The notes: generated from the sequence alone by a model not told the origin. Counted from the stretch's first letter, positions 44,365 to 54,439 are shown. The stretch is DNA of 63,529 nt from Bacteroidales bacterium (GCA_024400565.1 JAKSMQ010000007.1:1-63529), one strand, 5' to 3'. Program-made: numbers and translations.

Positions 44365-44620
44365 AATTTGTAGAAATTTTTATCTATTAAGCAGAGCGCT
44401 CTCGCGCAATTGTCTACCTATATTATTATAATACTTAATTTTTTATATACGCACTAAGGCTTATTACGAACAAGCGTAATACGATGCGAAGATAACAAAA
44501 AAATCTTGAATAGAAAAAATTATTTCCGTTTTATGAATCAGTTTCTCCTCAAACCGACACCTGTCATCATAAAGAAAGCATGTTCAGATGTTGAGTTGAT
44601 TCTGTCCAATAAAAGGATTC

Positions 44621-45232
44621 CTAATGTTCTCTATCTCGCTTAGCCTTGAACCATTCAATAAACTCAGGCAGGTCATCCATAGGACGGAATCCTTCCTTAA
44701 AGGGTTCTTTAGGCAAAGGACATGTATCAAGATAACCTATAAGAGTAGCACAATCGAACTCTCCAATCATCGCCTCGATGGTCACATATACTCCAACCAA
44801 CTGATCATCGTCATCTTTTACAGGATCAGGCAAAGCGATACGCAAGCCCAGGATGTCTGGTTCTTCTTCGCTCTCGAGTTGCTGAAAATACATATCCTTA
44901 CTGGCAAAATGATATTTGTCGAAGGTTACCTTTACATTCTTTCCGTTGGGCTGTTTAAAGGCAACAAACTCCCACCAGTCAATATCGGGAGCCTCGTCCG
45001 TAAGAGCTACTACAGCCTCGAACAAATCCATATCTCCTTCTGCCGAGAAGGTAAGCGTGCGTCCCTGTGGAGTAGGCTCGCTCATTTCATAGGTGAGACC
45101 AGGACAGAAATCATCAAGCTGTTCCTGCAATTCTCCCAACAATTGGGTCTGTTCCTTATTCTCAAGGTCATTAAGCATCGTAAGACGCTCATTATTATCC
45201 TGAAACCAAGTCCAAAAAGGTTTTGTATCCAT
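44621..45232 (-). CDS. conserved Bacteroidota protein of unknown function
   Basis: 203 residues, acidic, cytoplasmic. It starts with a Trp-rich helix (FWTWFQDNNERLTMLNDL) and has a beta-rich core (YEMSEPTPQGRTLTFSAEG, IDWWEFVAFKQP, LVGVYVTIEAMIGEFD), ending with PEFIEWFKAKRDREH. No known catalytic motif is seen. It begins 30 bp after murB and is likely co-transcribed with it. Confidence 0.7.
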   Translation of the reverse strand: MDTKPFWTWFQDNNERLTMLNDLENKEQTQLLGELQEQLDDFCPGLTYEMSEPTPQGRTLTFSAEGDMDLFEAVVALTDEAPDIDWWEFVAFKQPNGKNVKVTFDKYHFASKDMYFQQLESEEEPDILGLRIALPDPVKDDDDQLVGVYVTIEAMIGEFDCATLIGYLDTCPLPKEPFKEGFRPMDDLPEFIEWFKAKRDREH

Positions 45233-45261
45233 TAATATAGATTTTGTAGTAATGTCAATAA

Positions 45262-46278
45262 TTATATTATAATTGCTTCAGGCTCAAGTCTGACCCCGAA
45301 TTTATCTTCTACATCAGCCATAATGGCTTTTGCAAGAGTGTATACTTCCCGGCCGGTACAACCGCCTCTATTTACCAATACCAGAGCCTGTTTTTCGTAT
45401 ACCCCGGCTTTACCCAAACTTTTTCCTTTCCAACCACTCTGTTCAATAAGCCAGCCTGCAGCCAGTTTATAATGAGAGTCATCATATTCATAACTCACAA
45501 GATTAGGATAGCGGCGAAGCAAAGTGTCTCGAACGCTAATCGTAACAACAGGATTCTTAAAGAAACTGCCGGCACTTCCAATCTGATTGGGATTGGGGAG
45601 TTTGCTGTCTCTAACTTCTTCTACAGTCTCTGCGACCTGTCGGGGAGTAGGATTGCGATAGCCTTTCATTCCGACAGCATTAGCCAAAGCACGATATTCG
45701 AGATTGGGTTGAGCATCTATGCTCAACTTAAAGATTACCGAAGCAACAATATATCTGTCCTTCAATGTTTGCTTGAATACCGAATTACGATATCCAAAAC
45801 GGCAGTCTGTATTGTTGAATACCTTCAATTCTCCGGTCTTGATGTCGTACGCTCTGACCAGGTGTATAATATCCTTAGCTTCTACTCCGTATGCGCCTAC
45901 ATTCTGTACTGGAGAAGCGCCAACGGTACCCGGAATACCTGCCAGATTTTCGACTCCACAATAGTCTTTATTAATGCAATGCCATACAAAATCGCTCCAC
46001 ACCTCTCCAGCCTGAGCCTCTACCATTACCTCATTACCATTAACAGAGATAGTCTTTATGCCCTTGTTGGCCATTCGAAGCACCACTCCATGAAAATCGG
46101 ATGTAAAGACCATATTACTTCCGCCTCCTAATACCAGATACTGACCATGAGCAATCATTCTGCCCTGGATAAGTTCCTTGATATCATTCTCAGAAGTAAC
46201 AGTTATCACCTTGTCGGCTTTGACGTCTATGCCGAAGGTATTGAAATTTTTGAGCGATACGTTATAGTCTATCTGCAT
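45262..46278 (-). CDS. murB: UDP-N-acetylenolpyruvoylglucosamine reductase
   Basis: 338 residues, FAD enzyme reducing UDP-GlcNAc-enolpyruvate to UDP-MurNAc in peptidoglycan synthesis. I use the ATG at 46278 (MQIDYNVSLKNFNTFGI) rather than the one three codons upstream. FAD/substrate motifs: YLVLGGGSNMVFT, GIPGTVGASPVQNVGAYG, CRFGYRNSVFK, NPNQIGSAGSFFKNP (the Ser near GSAGSF is catalytic) and the C-terminal Glu region. Confidence 0.95.
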   Translation of the reverse strand: MQIDYNVSLKNFNTFGIDVKADKVITVTSENDIKELIQGRMIAHGQYLVLGGGSNMVFTSDFHGVVLRMANKGIKTISVNGNEVMVEAQAGEVWSDFVWHCINKDYCGVENLAGIPGTVGASPVQNVGAYGVEAKDIIHLVRAYDIKTGELKVFNNTDCRFGYRNSVFKQTLKDRYIVASVIFKLSIDAQPNLEYRALANAVGMKGYRNPTPRQVAETVEEVRDSKLPNPNQIGSAGSFFKNPVVTISVRDTLLRRYPNLVSYEYDDSHYKLAAGWLIEQSGWKGKSLGKAGVYEKQALVLVNRGGCTGREVYTLAKAIMADVEDKFGVRLEPEAIII

Positions 46279-46302
46279 AAACAACAACTATTGAATCAAT
46301 CT

Positions 46303-46329
46303 GAGAAACGGACCTTTGATCCGTTTCTC
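46303..46329 (-). terminator. terminator hairpin after rluB
   Basis: Perfect 10-bp stem GAGAAACGGA / TCCGTTTCTC with a 7-nt loop, 14 bp after the rluB stop and before murB. Confidence 0.7.
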
Positions 46330-46342
46330 GATTGATTGACGT

Positions 46343-47503
46343 TTAGATCATCTTAAGGAAATTAAGCTCTTTATCGGTAAGCTCACGATAGCGGCCACGG
46401 GGTAAGTCCTTCTTGGTCAATCCTGCAAATACCGTACGATCGAGTTTATGAACTGTGTAGCCCATACTTTCGAAGATACGGCGAACGATACGGTTCTTAC
46501 CGCTATGAAGCTGAACTCCGACAATACGCTTATCGATACCATGATGGTCGGCGGGATTAATATCATAAGCCACATCATCGACCTTAATCATACCATCTTC
46601 AAGTTCTATACCTTCCAGCATCTTCTGCATATCATCATGTGTTACTGCATGATCGAGTTCTACGCGATATACTTTGTACACGCCAGTTGATGGATGGGTA
46701 AGTTTCTTTGCCAGTTCACCGTCGTTGGTAAAGAGCAACAGACCGGTAGTATTGCGGTCGAGACGTCCAACGGGATAGATTCGTTCTTTGCATGCAGAAG
46801 CCACAAGTTCCATAACAGTCTGACGTTCCTGAGGGTCGTCGAGGGTTGTGATATAACCCTTGGGTTTATTGAGAAGGAAATAGCGTTTGGCTTCGCTACG
46901 CAATACAGCTCCGCCATAATTTACCACATCGCCTTCCTTTACCAGGTAGCCCATCTGGGTAACCACTTTGCCATTAACGGTTACGCTACCAGCCTCAATC
47001 AGCCTGTCGGCATCACGACGCGAGCAAACACCTGCATTAGCAATATATTTATTTAGTCTGACAAGTCCCTTGGATGCATAGGTAGGCTTCTTGGGAGCGA
47101 GTTCCTGTTCTTCTGCAGGAGCCAGCTGTCCTTTGAAGAAAGCAGGCTGAGAAGGTTTCTTGCCTCTGGGAGCGGGACGTCCGCCAAAGCGTTTTGCGCC
47201 AGGACGAGAGTTGAAAGACTTCCTTGAACGGCCTTCACCCTCTTCGTTGGAATGGAAATTGCGACGGGGGCGGTCTCCATCTTCGCGATTGAAAGAACGG
47301 CGGGGACGATCTCCATCCTCACGATTGAATGAGCGTCTGGGGCGATCGCCTTCTTGGCTGCTGAAACTGCGGCGTGGACGATCGTGACTGTCTTCATTAT
47401 TGAAATAGGTTCGTCCCTGATTGGAATGATTGGTACGAGGACGGCGGCCTTCTCGGTTGCCATAATGGTTGTCGCCTTCACGGCGATGTCTGTTGTCTTC
47501 CAT
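46343..47503 (-). CDS. rluB: 23S rRNA pseudouridine synthase (RluB/RsuA family) with Arg/Gly/Asp-rich tail
   Basis: 386 residues. The first 135 form a disordered basic tail with tandem units such as GDRPRRSFNRED (two perfect copies and several variants). The S4 domain follows (about 148-200, LVRLNKYIANAGVCSRRDAD) and then the catalytic domain with YPVGRLDRNTTGLLLFTNDG (catalytic Asp in GRLD). The core modifies uridine in large-subunit rRNA. Such RGG-like tails are common in Bacteroidota RluB and probably aid RNA binding. Confidence 0.92.
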   Translation of the reverse strand: MEDNRHRREGDNHYGNREGRRPRTNHSNQGRTYFNNEDSHDRPRRSFSSQEGDRPRRSFNREDGDRPRRSFNREDGDRPRRNFHSNEEGEGRSRKSFNSRPGAKRFGGRPAPRGKKPSQPAFFKGQLAPAEEQELAPKKPTYASKGLVRLNKYIANAGVCSRRDADRLIEAGSVTVNGKVVTQMGYLVKEGDVVNYGGAVLRSEAKRYFLLNKPKGYITTLDDPQERQTVMELVASACKERIYPVGRLDRNTTGLLLFTNDGELAKKLTHPSTGVYKVYRVELDHAVTHDDMQKMLEGIELEDGMIKVDDVAYDINPADHHGIDKRIVGVQLHSGKNRIVRRIFESMGYTVHKLDRTVFAGLTKKDLPRGRYRELTDKELNFLKMI

Positions 47504-47561
47504 TGATTAACAGGTTAAAGGAATATTATTAGGTTAAAGTTGAATTATCAATTTGTTTCTA

Positions 47562-47969
47562 TTAGAAATGAAGTACATAAGGACCTGCATTTTCGGTAGC
47601 CTGGGTATCGAGAACAATCTTAACCTCTTGGGCTAACAGAATAAATATCTTGAGATTATTTTTCTGAAGCCATTCTAAGGCGCGAGCATCTTCTCTGCAA
47701 GCCATAGCGAACATCAGGTTTACTATATGACAGTTACGGCCAATCCACACTCGTGCTTTTTCGTCTCCGTCAATAGCCTCACTCAATATCGAAAGCCATC
47801 CCTTTCCTATACGACCCAAAAAATCCTGAGCCGAGCGATCGCCCCTTACCGCATTGGAGAAGGCGGCCAACTCGGGATAGCCGTTATCCAGAAGCCATTT
47901 GAAGAAGTCCTTGCTTCCTCGAATGCATTCTTTCAAGGCTAAAAGTATTTTGATATCGTATTTTTCCAT
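47562..47969 (-). CDS. small conserved helical protein
   Basis: 135 residues, predicted all-helical. Short helical repeats of the style GSKDFFKWLLDNGYPELAAF, RSAQDFLGRIGKGWLSILSE, KARVWIGRNCHIVNLMFAM and ALEWLQKNNLKIFILLAQ suggest three to four copies of an ankyrin- or Sel1-like helical hairpin. No family identified. It lies between pheT (48 bp) and rluB (58 bp) and may share their transcript. Confidence 0.65.
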   Translation of the reverse strand: MEKYDIKILLALKECIRGSKDFFKWLLDNGYPELAAFSNAVRGDRSAQDFLGRIGKGWLSILSEAIDGDEKARVWIGRNCHIVNLMFAMACREDARALEWLQKNNLKIFILLAQEVKIVLDTQATENAGPYVLHF

Positions 47970-48017
47970 CGGTTTGACTACAGATAGTCCTTCATTAATA
48001 ATGTATATTTATATTTA

Positions 48018-50501
48018 TTAACTGCGTATCTTGGCGCCGAGCTGGGTTTCGAGATTCTTCTGCAGTTTAGCCATTACAGTTTCAATCTGTTTGTCGTTAA
48101 GAGTCTTGTCCTTGTCCTGAAGAATAAAGCTTACAGCATAGCTCTTCATACCGGATGCAATACCCTTTCCTTCATAAACATCGAAGAGGCTAACCTCCTT
48201 GAGAAGTTTCTTCTCGGTCTGACGTGCCACGTTCTCTATTTCTCCGAAGGTCACTTTCTTCTCGAGTACAAGAGCCAGATCGCGACGAACCTCGGGGAAC
48301 TTGGAGATTTCGGCAAAGGTAACTTCCTTCTCAGGCATACTCTTCATAAAGAGATCCCAATCAATATCGGCATAGTATACATCCTGCTTGATATCCATAC
48401 GTTTGAGAGTCTCCTTGCTGATTCGGCCCATGCTCAGGAGCTGTTTCTTGCTGTCTTTGAAAACCAGAGCAAGACCTTCTGCATAATATTTCTCGGTAGC
48501 CGAGACAGTCTGCAGGCGTCCCATAGGTATGCGGAGTCGACGGAGGATATTCATTACATGATTCTTCAGATAGTAGAAGTCGGTATGAACATCTTTCATT
48601 TTCCAGTTCTCAGGCATCTGAGCGCCGGTCATGAAGATAGCCAGATGCTGAACTTCGGTATAACGCTTCAGAAGATCGTCGTTGGCATCTGCCTCGGGGT
48701 TACGGTAATAGGTATGACCGAACTCATAGATTTTCTGATCCTGTATCTTGTGATTGAGATTATATGCCACACACTCAAGGCCACAATAGAGCAACGACTG
48801 GCGCATCACATTCAACTCCTTGCTCAAAGGATTCAGGATGGCTACCGAGCGGTTGGCATCAAAGTCAGGATTGCCTTCGTAGTAGGCAGCCTTGGTAAGA
48901 GAGTTGTTCATTATCTCGCTAAATCCGTTGTAGGTCAGATAATCGGATGCGATATTCTGAACCTTGCGGGGATTGGGTTTTACTCCATAAGAAAGACAAC
49001 TGGACAGACGCTCGTCGAAAGTAATATTGTTATATCCGTAGATACGCATAATCTCCTCGACCACGTCGCATTCGCGATATACATCTACCTTACAGGTAGG
49101 GATACGCAGATTCATGCCCTCTGGGGTTTCTTCTACTATCTCGATATCGAGCGAACGGAGAGCGGTACGGACAGCATCAACAGGAATTTCTTTTCCGATA
49201 AGGTCGAACACGCGACGGAACTGGATGTTGACTTCGGCGCGTTCGATAGGCTTGGGATAGATATCTATGATTTCGCCACAAATCTCGCCACCGGCAAGTT
49301 CCTGAATCAGGGTTGCTGCACGACGGATAGCCCATTCGGTAATATTAGGATCGCAACCGCGCTCGTAACGGAACGATGCATCGGTATGGATGGTATGACG
49401 CTTGGAAGTCTTGCGGATGCTTACGGGATTAAAGTATGCACTCTCCAGGAATACATTCTTGGTATCCATAGTAACGCCACTCTTCTGGCCGCCGAATACG
49501 CCTGCAATACACATAGGTTCTTCGGTATTGCAGATCATAAGGTCGCGCTCGGAAAGGGTACGCTCTACACCATCGAGGGTAACAAACTTGGTTCCTTCAG
49601 CACAGGTCTTTACTACAACCTCGCCTCCGGTAATCTGGTCAGCATCGAAGGTATGCATAGGCTGACCGACCTCCATCAGGATATAGTTGCTGACGTCGAC
49701 AATATTATTGATGGGACGGATGCCAACGGCACGAAGTCTGTTCTTAAGCCATTCGGGGCTCTCTCCTACCTGGACGCCACGGATGGTAAGACCAGTATAG
49801 CGGGGACAGAGCTGATCGTTCTCTACACGAACCTTGATAGCAGGAGCGGAACTCTGAGACTTGATTTCTTTTGCCTCGGGCCATTTAATGCTGAGATTCT
49901 TACCCTCGCGGGTATTCAGCACGGCTACGATATCGCGGGCCACGCCGATATGAGAGGTTGCATCGCTACGGTTGGCAGTTATGGCTACTTCGAGAGTATA
50001 GTCTTCTTCTACATTAAAATATTGTTTGGCGGGCATTCCTACGGGAGCATCGTCGGGAAGTACGATAATACCGTCGTGCGAAGCGCCCAGGCCAAGTTCG
50101 TCGGCGGCACACAGCATACCTTCGCTTATATGGCCACGGAGTTTTGATTTCTTAATCTCAAAGAATTCAGTCTCGGAGGTCCAGATCTGGGTTCCCACGG
50201 TCGCACAGACCACTTTTTGACCGGCAGCCACATTGGGAGCGCCACATACGATGTCGAGCAGACGGGGCTCCTGCTGTTCGAAACCGCCCACGTTGACGGT
50301 AGTCTTGTGCAGATGGGTTTCGGGAATAGGCTCGCAGGTTACAACCTCTGCGATAACCACATGCTCGAGACCACCTTTAATAGTTTCAACCTTTTCTACG
50401 CCTTCGATTTCGAGGCCGGAGAAGGTCAGTAAATCGTCAAGTTCATTAGGGGTGAGGGTAGTATCTACGTACTCACGAAGCCATTTATAAGAAACTTTCA
50501 T
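48018..50501 (-). CDS. pheT: phenylalanyl-tRNA synthetase beta subunit
   Basis: 827 residues, full length. Domains in order: N-terminal MKVSYKWLREYVDTTL, tRNA-binding (EMAP-like) domain with GLEHVVIAEVV and ICNTEEPMCIAGVFGG in the B3/4 editing domain, B5 and the catalytic-like core (YGYNNITFDERL), and the C-terminal ferredoxin-fold anticodon-binding domain (FAEISKFPEVRRDLALVLE). It works with PheS, which is not in this window. Confidence 0.97.
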   Translation of the reverse strand: MKVSYKWLREYVDTTLTPNELDDLLTFSGLEIEGVEKVETIKGGLEHVVIAEVVTCEPIPETHLHKTTVNVGGFEQQEPRLLDIVCGAPNVAAGQKVVCATVGTQIWTSETEFFEIKKSKLRGHISEGMLCAADELGLGASHDGIIVLPDDAPVGMPAKQYFNVEEDYTLEVAITANRSDATSHIGVARDIVAVLNTREGKNLSIKWPEAKEIKSQSSAPAIKVRVENDQLCPRYTGLTIRGVQVGESPEWLKNRLRAVGIRPINNIVDVSNYILMEVGQPMHTFDADQITGGEVVVKTCAEGTKFVTLDGVERTLSERDLMICNTEEPMCIAGVFGGQKSGVTMDTKNVFLESAYFNPVSIRKTSKRHTIHTDASFRYERGCDPNITEWAIRRAATLIQELAGGEICGEIIDIYPKPIERAEVNIQFRRVFDLIGKEIPVDAVRTALRSLDIEIVEETPEGMNLRIPTCKVDVYRECDVVEEIMRIYGYNNITFDERLSSCLSYGVKPNPRKVQNIASDYLTYNGFSEIMNNSLTKAAYYEGNPDFDANRSVAILNPLSKELNVMRQSLLYCGLECVAYNLNHKIQDQKIYEFGHTYYRNPEADANDDLLKRYTEVQHLAIFMTGAQMPENWKMKDVHTDFYYLKNHVMNILRRLRIPMGRLQTVSATEKYYAEGLALVFKDSKKQLLSMGRISKETLKRMDIKQDVYYADIDWDLFMKSMPEKEVTFAEISKFPEVRRDLALVLEKKVTFGEIENVARQTEKKLLKEVSLFDVYEGKGIASGMKSYAVSFILQDKDKTLNDKQIETVMAKLQKNLETQLGAKIRS

Positions 50502-50538
50502 TATTAGGAATGTATTTTTATTCTAGTTTGATTATTAG

Positions 50539-52140
50539 CTATTCTTTGGTTGGCAGGCTATCAATTCTTTCTGTGGAATCTGCTGGACTTTCCTCCACAT
50601 CGATTGTCAACAGATTGATTGAGTCCATTACAGGTTTAACGGCATAAAGATGATAATGTTGGGTATTTATCTGCATTCTTTCGTAGTTTTCTCCGCCTTT
50701 GAGATATTTGAGAGTTCCATCGTGCGAAGATATAAGGTATTGATGAGAAAGACTAGTATCCAGAGTAATATGCTTATAGCGAATCAAATATGCAGCTATT
50801 TTTTCATTCTGCAAAACTTCGCCCGTAACGCTCACCGTATCGCCCATATTCAAAAGTCCAATCATAGCATCGACGTCGGAAAGGATTTCACTATCGTCAC
50901 CTGCTCGATTGATACTATTGAGATTTACAACAACAGCAAGCATAGCCAGCACGATAGCCGATACTTGAAGGTACCGAGATACTTTTTTACCCATCCCGTT
51001 TATGGCTGGAATACAGATGTTGTATAACATGCATGCAAAACCGAGAACGAACATTGGTATCATCGGAATGATGAAATAGTCCTGCTGGTTGCGCGAAAGT
51101 AGAATGGGTAGAACTCCCAAAAATCCCAATGTAAAAAAGCCCCAACTTAACACAGAATTGCGCAACTGTGACTCGGTAAGGGTCTCCCTATTCTTCCAAA
51201 AGAACAAATAGCGTATGACATTATTTCTACGGAAATAGATAACACATATCACACAAAACAGAATTATCGGAAGAACCAGTTGTTTGAACAATACCCAAAG
51301 AATCCAGAAACGACTCGACACGGTTGCTATCTGGCCAAAGTTGTTGAAATAATTCTGTATATAGTTACTTGTCAACTCGTGGGAATTAGGGACAAACACC
51401 CACATCAGAGCGCCAATTACAGCCCATACACCCAACATGATGAGCATATCGACTATAGGTTTCCAAATCTTTTCCTTACGGGTATAGATCCATACAACCA
51501 AAGGAAATACTAGCAAATAGCAACCGAGAAAGCCTTTTGTCATAAAAGCCAAAGACAGCCAAAATCCAGCAAATGCAGAAGTAACAAAACTGCGTTTGAG
51601 GTATTTCTTCGATGCCTCGGTATGATCGTCGTACAGATTATCGCTTTTGCGCCTCAAGAAGTAGCCTCTTACCAAACAGCAGAGTGCCATCAAAATAAAC
51701 ATAGTAAGCGGCAACTCAAGAACGTTCTGGGTTGCAGTCCGGGTCACTATAGGAACAATCATCAGAATTCCCATTGGTATCCAACCTGTAACTCGGCTGT
51801 TGCCACAAAGCCGCCATACTCGGATTAACAAGATACAACACAATACAAACAAGACTAAAGAATAGACTTTCTCAAACAACGCTCCATCTCCAAAGGTATT
51901 CATTGCCCATTTTTCCATGAGATAGCCCAATGGGAGGTCGGCATTATTGCCACTATTCTCAACAATAGAAGTCCAGAACGAATCGAAGCCTTCGTCGGTA
52001 CGGACGCTATTCGAATTCGACAGGCCTTCTAACGAAATACTCCTGGTCAGGAATGAACTGCTGATGGTCAGAAAGAATACCGAAATCCATATCAAGTAAA
52101 TAAAGATGTGGACACCTATACGTGGTTTGTTTTCGGCCAT
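50539..52140 (-). CDS. polytopic glycosyltransferase of the GT39/ArnT type
   Basis: 533 residues with 11-12 transmembrane helices. The first periplasmic loop has the acidic pair typical of GT-C enzymes (RTDEGFDSFWT region), followed by LPLGYLMEKW. Later helices include GFWLSLAFMTKGFLGCYLLV. The C-terminal 120 residues are a soluble domain. It probably moves a sugar from a polyprenyl carrier to a lipid or protein at the outer face of the inner membrane. It is 37 bp upstream of pheT. Confidence 0.75.
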   Translation of the reverse strand: MAENKPRIGVHIFIYLIWISVFFLTISSSFLTRSISLEGLSNSNSVRTDEGFDSFWTSIVENSGNNADLPLGYLMEKWAMNTFGDGALFEKVYSLVLFVLCCILLIRVWRLCGNSRVTGWIPMGILMIVPIVTRTATQNVLELPLTMFILMALCCLVRGYFLRRKSDNLYDDHTEASKKYLKRSFVTSAFAGFWLSLAFMTKGFLGCYLLVFPLVVWIYTRKEKIWKPIVDMLIMLGVWAVIGALMWVFVPNSHELTSNYIQNYFNNFGQIATVSSRFWILWVLFKQLVLPIILFCVICVIYFRRNNVIRYLFFWKNRETLTESQLRNSVLSWGFFTLGFLGVLPILLSRNQQDYFIIPMIPMFVLGFACMLYNICIPAINGMGKKVSRYLQVSAIVLAMLAVVVNLNSINRAGDDSEILSDVDAMIGLLNMGDTVSVTGEVLQNEKIAAYLIRYKHITLDTSLSHQYLISSHDGTLKYLKGGENYERMQINTQHYHLYAVKPVMDSINLLTIDVEESPADSTERIDSLPTKE

Positions 52141-52187
52141 AACTTTTTTGTTGTTACTTGTGCTTTTGCTTTATCGTTGTCTCTAAA

Positions 52188-52215
52188 GCAGAGATGCTTT
52201 GGTCGGCATCTCTGC
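52188..52215 (-). terminator. terminator after glnS
   Basis: Perfect 10-bp stem GCAGAGATGC / GCATCTCTGC with an 8-nt loop, 20 bp after the glnS stop; the minus strand continues with TTT. Confidence 0.7.
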
Positions 52216-52235
52216 CTTGACAAATCTTTCTTTGA

Positions 52236-53969
52236 TTATTTCATCTTTGCCCAGCTGTCCTTGAGAGTACAGCTGCGGTTGAATACAAGATGCTCGGGGG
52301 TAGAATCTCTGTCGGTACAGAAATAGCCGAGACGCTCGAACTGGAATCTCTCGGGCTCTACAACACCGGTAGCGGGGTTGGTCTGCATAGCGGCATCGGC
52401 CAAAGCGGGCTCGAGCTTGCAGTTGCGGAGCACGGTGAGACTGTTGGGATTGAGGTTGTCGAGGAAAGTCTTGCCTTCGGGTGCCTCATCGGGAGCCTCG
52501 GTAGCAAAGAGACGGTCGAACATTCTGACCTCGGCATCGACAGCATGCTTGGCGCTTACCCAATGGATGGTACCTTTCACCTTGCGGCCGTCGGGCGAGT
52601 CGCCGCCACGGGTTGCGGGGTCGTAGGTACAATGGATACAGGTAATGTTGCCGTCAGCGTCCTTCTCTACACTCTGGCAGGTAACGAAGTAGGCATAGCG
52701 AAGACGTACTTCGGTACCGGGGCTGAGACGGAAATATTTCTTGGGAGGATTCTCCATGAAGTCGTCACGCTCGATATAGAGTTCGCGGCTGAAGGGAACC
52801 TGGCGGGTGCCGTCGGCCTCGTTCTCGGGATTGTTGATAGCGGTAAGCATCTCTTCCTGTCCTTCGGGATAGTTGTCGATAACCACCTTAACGGGGTCGA
52901 GGACAGCCATGCGACGCTGGGCGACCTTGTTGAGATGCTCGCGCAAGGAGAATTCGAGAAGCGAGTAGTCTATGATATTGTCGCGCTTGGCCACGCCGAT
53001 ACGCTCGCAGAAGGAGCGGATGCTCTCGGGGGTATAGCCACGGCGGCGGAAGCCGCAGATGGTAGGCATGCGGGGATCGTCCCATCCGCTTACATAATTC
53101 TCCTTTACCAGCTGGAGGAGCTTGCGCTTGCTCATTACGGTATAGTTGATATTGAGACGGGCAAACTCATACTGATGGCTCGGGAAGATGCCCAGCTGCT
53201 GGATAAACCAGTCGTAGAGAGGACGATGGATATCGAACTCGAGGGTACAGATGGAGTGGGTAATATTCTCAAGCGAGTCGCTCTGGCCGTGTGCATAGTC
53301 GTACATGGGGTAGATACACCATTTGTCGCCCGTACGATGATGGTGGGCATGGAGAATGCGGTACATAATGGGGTCGCGGAACATCATATTGGGATGAGCC
53401 ATATCTATCTTGGCACGCAACACCTTGCTTCCGTCCTCAAACTCGCCGTTCTTCATACGCTCGAAGAGGTCGAGGTTCTCCTCAACGCTACGGTCGCGGT
53501 AGGGAGAGTTCTTGCCGGGCTCGGTAACGGTACCGCGGTTGGCACGGATTTCCTCGAGAGTCTGGTCGTCAACATAAGCAAGACCCTTGCGGATAAGTTC
53601 CTGAGCCCATGCGTAGAGCTGGTCGAAATAATCGCTGGCATAATGTACGCCTGCCCATTGGAAACCCAGCCACTTGATGTCCTCCTGAATTGCGTCTACA
53701 TATTCGGTATCTTCCTTCACAGGATTGGTATCGTCGAAACGCAGATTGGTCTTGCCGCCATATTTCTTAGCCAACCCGAAGTTGATGCAGATGCTCTTGG
53801 CATGACCGATATGAAGATAGCCGTTAGGCTCGGGAGGAAAGCGGGTAAGAATGCTCTTGTAGGTACCTTCATTAAGACCCTTTTCTATGATCTCTTCCAG
53901 AAAGTTGAGCTGCTTTTCAGAGGCAGTAGCGTCGGAAACGTTAGTTCCATTGGGCAGATTATCTTGCAT
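52236..53969 (-). CDS. glnS: glutaminyl-tRNA synthetase
   Basis: 577 residues from the ATG at 53969 ([13 protein letters not shown]). The longer reading frame to 54026 is rejected because the promoter -7 box at 54024-54031 overlaps it. Class I motifs: HIGH as [16 protein letters not shown] and KMSKS as [11 protein letters not shown]. GlnRS-specific anticodon-binding beta barrels follow. Full length. Confidence 0.97.
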   Translation of the reverse strand: MQDNLPNGTNVSDATASEKQLNFLEEIIEKGLNEGTYKSILTRFPPEPNGYLHIGHAKSICINFGLAKKYGGKTNLRFDDTNPVKEDTEYVDAIQEDIKWLGFQWAGVHYASDYFDQLYAWAQELIRKGLAYVDDQTLEEIRANRGTVTEPGKNSPYRDRSVEENLDLFERMKNGEFEDGSKVLRAKIDMAHPNMMFRDPIMYRILHAHHHRTGDKWCIYPMYDYAHGQSDSLENITHSICTLEFDIHRPLYDWFIQQLGIFPSHQYEFARLNINYTVMSKRKLLQLVKENYVSGWDDPRMPTICGFRRRGYTPESIRSFCERIGVAKRDNIIDYSLLEFSLREHLNKVAQRRMAVLDPVKVVIDNYPEGQEEMLTAINNPENEADGTRQVPFSRELYIERDDFMENPPKKYFRLSPGTEVRLRYAYFVTCQSVEKDADGNITCIHCTYDPATRGGDSPDGRKVKGTIHWVSAKHAVDAEVRMFDRLFATEAPDEAPEGKTFLDNLNPNSLTVLRNCKLEPALADAAMQTNPATGVVEPERFQFERLGYFCTDRDSTPEHLVFNRSCTLKDSWAKMK

Positions 53970-54023
53970 AATGAACTGAATATTATAATAATTATTATAT
54001 AATAGCACTTTGGCTTTAACGCA

Positions 54024-54031
54024 CAAAGATA
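54024..54031 (-). promoter_or_regulatory. -7 promoter box of glnS
   Basis: Minus strand TATCTTTG, with TTG (54053-54051) 19 bp upstream. It fixes the transcription start near 54017, so the usable glnS start is 53969. Confidence 0.7.
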
Positions 54032-54194
54032 CATAAAAATTCTGACATTACAACATTTTTCTGCATTTTTCGTACCCGATTCTTGAAAGAAGTTTTTTAT
54101 TTCCGCTTTCGGGCTATCCTCTTGTCTGAATTCTGATTGCTTCCTAATATTATTGGAGTCGTTTCATATCCTTCCTGTCAAACCCGACCTGAAT

Positions 54195-54324
54195 AGCATA
54201 TTGACAGCATACAGACAGCACACTAACAGCACGAGAGAGAGCTTTTGTGCAGGGATGGTGCTGTTTATATGCTGCCTGTATGCTGCCTGTATGCTGTTTA
54301 TAGGCTACCCGTATACTGTCTCTT
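54195..54324. repeat. inverted arrays of 11-bp repeats (AGCATACAGAC / TGCTGCCTGTA)
   Basis: Four phased 11-mers at 54195-54238 (AGCATATTGAC, AGCATACAGAC, AGCACACTAAC, AGCACGAGAGA) face six at 54259-54324 in the opposite orientation (TGCTGTTTATA, TGCTGCCTGTA twice, TGCTGTTTATA, GGCTACCCGTA, TACTGTCTCTT). A 20-nt spacer lies between, and the arms can partly pair. It lies in the 564-bp gap between divergent glnS and the lipoprotein gene; the rest of that gap holds only the two promoters. Confidence 0.85.
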
Positions 54325-54439
54325 AGAGAGAATACCGAAAGAGAACACATCCCCAATGGGATCTCTATGGAGCATTTCCGTCAAGATAATTGTCGGGAGA
54401 ACCAGGGAATGCGTTTTTGTTTTTTTAAGAACAAATCTA

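Noticed and set aside
48558..50147. 529-codon open frame opposite pheT
   Set aside because: Shadow of a secure housekeeping gene, no motifs.
52290..54002. 570-codon open frame opposite glnS
   Set aside because: Antisense shadow caused by codon bias; glnS on the other strand has HIGH and KMSKS-type motifs and a promoter.
53970..54026. Longer N terminus for glutaminyl-tRNA synthetase
   Set aside because: The -7 promoter box lies at 54024-54031, so this segment would be upstream of or at the transcription start; the extra residues have no resemblance to GlnRS.
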